NCBI GenBank assembly: GCA_903845115.1
Contig: CAIMWE010000196.1
Location: 1 to 43,433 of the forward strand
Origin: an uncultured Acidobacteriota bacterium
Lineage (GTDB): Bacteria; Acidobacteriota; Thermoanaerobaculia; UBA5066
Length of the DNA: 43,433 nt
Reading direction: 5' to 3'
Of the stretch, positions 42,887-43,433 are shown piece after piece (position 1 is the stretch's first letter; each line of letters opens with the position of its first letter). Position numbers and translations under genes: made by a program. The notes under the pieces were generated by a model, which worked only from the letters and a program-made list of their open reading frames with translations, was not told where the DNA came from and made no database searches.

Positions 42887-43433
42887 TTAGGGAGCTCTCT
42901 TCGCAAGGTGAGCGAGCCGGTCCAGCTCCTCCTCGACCAGGAGGTCTTCGCAGTATGCGCAGACCTGCTCGTCGAGGTCAGCGCTCTTTCGCTGGAGAAG
43001 CTGATAGACCCAGTGCTGGCGGTCGTAGGGCACGGGGCCCACGAATTCCCGTACACCGCTCGCGAAGAGGGCCTCGGCCACTTCCGGGGGGAGATCGGCA
43101 CGGGTCACGATGCCCAGGTAGCCGCTCGTCGCGGGTTCGGGAAGGACCAGGGAATCGGGCGGGAGCTCGACCGGCAGCTGCACCCGGCCGGCGCGCAGCT
43201 CTTCGAGCAGCGCGTCAGCCGCGTTTCGCTCGTCGAAGGGAAGCCCGGCAGCCTCGACGGTCTCGAACAGCTCTCGATGGGTCGCAAACGTCCTCTGCAC
43301 GGCGGCGGCGCTTGACAGGGTGCGCCTCAGCGTGGCGTGAAGCCACTCGCCCTCGAGGAGCAAGACCAGGTCGTCCTCTCCGATTCCCGTCCGCCCCCGG
43401 AATGCCCGGACATCCTCGGCGGAGGCCAGAGCA
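42887..43433 (-). CDS. PpiC-related protein, possible peptide maturation factor (partial)
   Basis: The frame is open from the window edge to the stop at 42887 (181 residues seen, start missing). It begins ALASAEDVRAFRGRTGIGED, a helical stretch like the SurA-type N-terminal region. The C-terminal half, SGYLGIVTRADLPPEVAEAL then FASGVREFVGPV and WVYQLLQRKSADL, matches the PpiC (parvulin) fold, but some usual catalytic residues are not obvious. A family of PpiC-related proteins is known to sit beside RiPP precursors, including Nif11 types, and the precursor gene follows after 117 bases. It may bind or help mature that peptide. An ordinary peptidyl-prolyl isomerase is the alternative. Confidence 0.55.
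   Translation of the reverse strand, partial: ALASAEDVRAFRGRTGIGEDDLVLLLEGEWLHATLRRTLSSAAAVQRTFATHRELFETVEAAGLPFDERNAADALLEELRAGRVQLPVELPPDSLVLPEPATSGYLGIVTRADLPPEVAEALFASGVREFVGPVPYDRQHWVYQLLQRKSADLDEQVCAYCEDLLVEEELDRLAHLAKRAP

Overview
The window is GC-rich chromosomal DNA from a bacterium. It suggests an Acidobacteriota-type organism, perhaps Thermoanaerobaculia. The hints are a secreted protein ending in a 'PPCRLFDTRN ... LDANGYF' module, which I associate with that group, a Ser/Thr kinase fused to a TolB-like propeller, several FHA-domain regulators and two branched-chain-type (Liv) ABC transporters. This assignment is inference from gene content. I see no rRNA, tRNA, CRISPR array, insertion sequence or phage gene.

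Layout. (1) 1-9897, mostly + strand: end of a probable cyclic-nucleotide-binding protein, an FHA-GAF-adenylate cyclase, a Tat-type PsiD/phosphatidylserine-decarboxylase-like enzyme, an ArnT/PMT-like glycosyltransferase, a tungsten/molybdenum oxidoreductase closest to archaeal glyceraldehyde-3-phosphate:ferredoxin oxidoreductase (GAPOR), and an NtrB/NtrC-type two-component pair. (2) 9888-16013, - strand: one operon reading substrate-binding protein, LivH, LivM, LivG, LivF, then a LarA-like nickel racemase. (3) 16014-23008, + strand: a nitrate-to-ammonium operon, nrfH-nrfA-napM-like-napA-napD-napG-napH, with a good sigma-54 promoter and upstream repeats in the divergent intergenic region. (4) 23009-28895: an RNA-like structured spacer, a large secreted protein, an aldo/keto reductase, an MFS transporter and a cupin. 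(5) 28926-32921: a secreted metalloprotease-like protein, a winged-helix/FHA regulator and the kinase-TolB protein. (6) 33087-39365, + strand: a decayed Tat-FAH gene, an intact FAH-family hydrolase and a second Liv transporter (SBP, LivH, a LivM-LivG fusion, LivF). (7) 39366-42361: a zone of gene debris around a VapBC-type toxin-antitoxin pair, holding a truncated sugar-binding-type domain, a partial copy of the neighbouring livF, a frameshifted acyl-CoA synthetase and a leuC 5' fragment joined to it. (8) 42362-end, - strand: a Nif11-type RiPP precursor downstream of a PpiC-related protein cut by the window edge.

How it fits together. Region 3 is a compact periplasmic nitrate ammonification module: NapGH and NrfH would pass quinol electrons through tetrahaem NapM to NapA (nitrate to nitrite), and NrfHA would take nitrite to ammonium. 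The sigma-54 promoter suggests an NtrC-family activator; the pair at 7178-9897 is one nearby candidate. Both Liv operons carry a small-acid enzyme (LarA-like, FAH-like), so the transporters probably import hydroxy- or oxo-acids or similar compounds rather than only amino acids. The best leads for something new are the sigma-54 nrf-nap module, the bacterial GAPOR-like enzyme, the exported PsiD-like decarboxylase and the Nif11/PpiC peptide locus.
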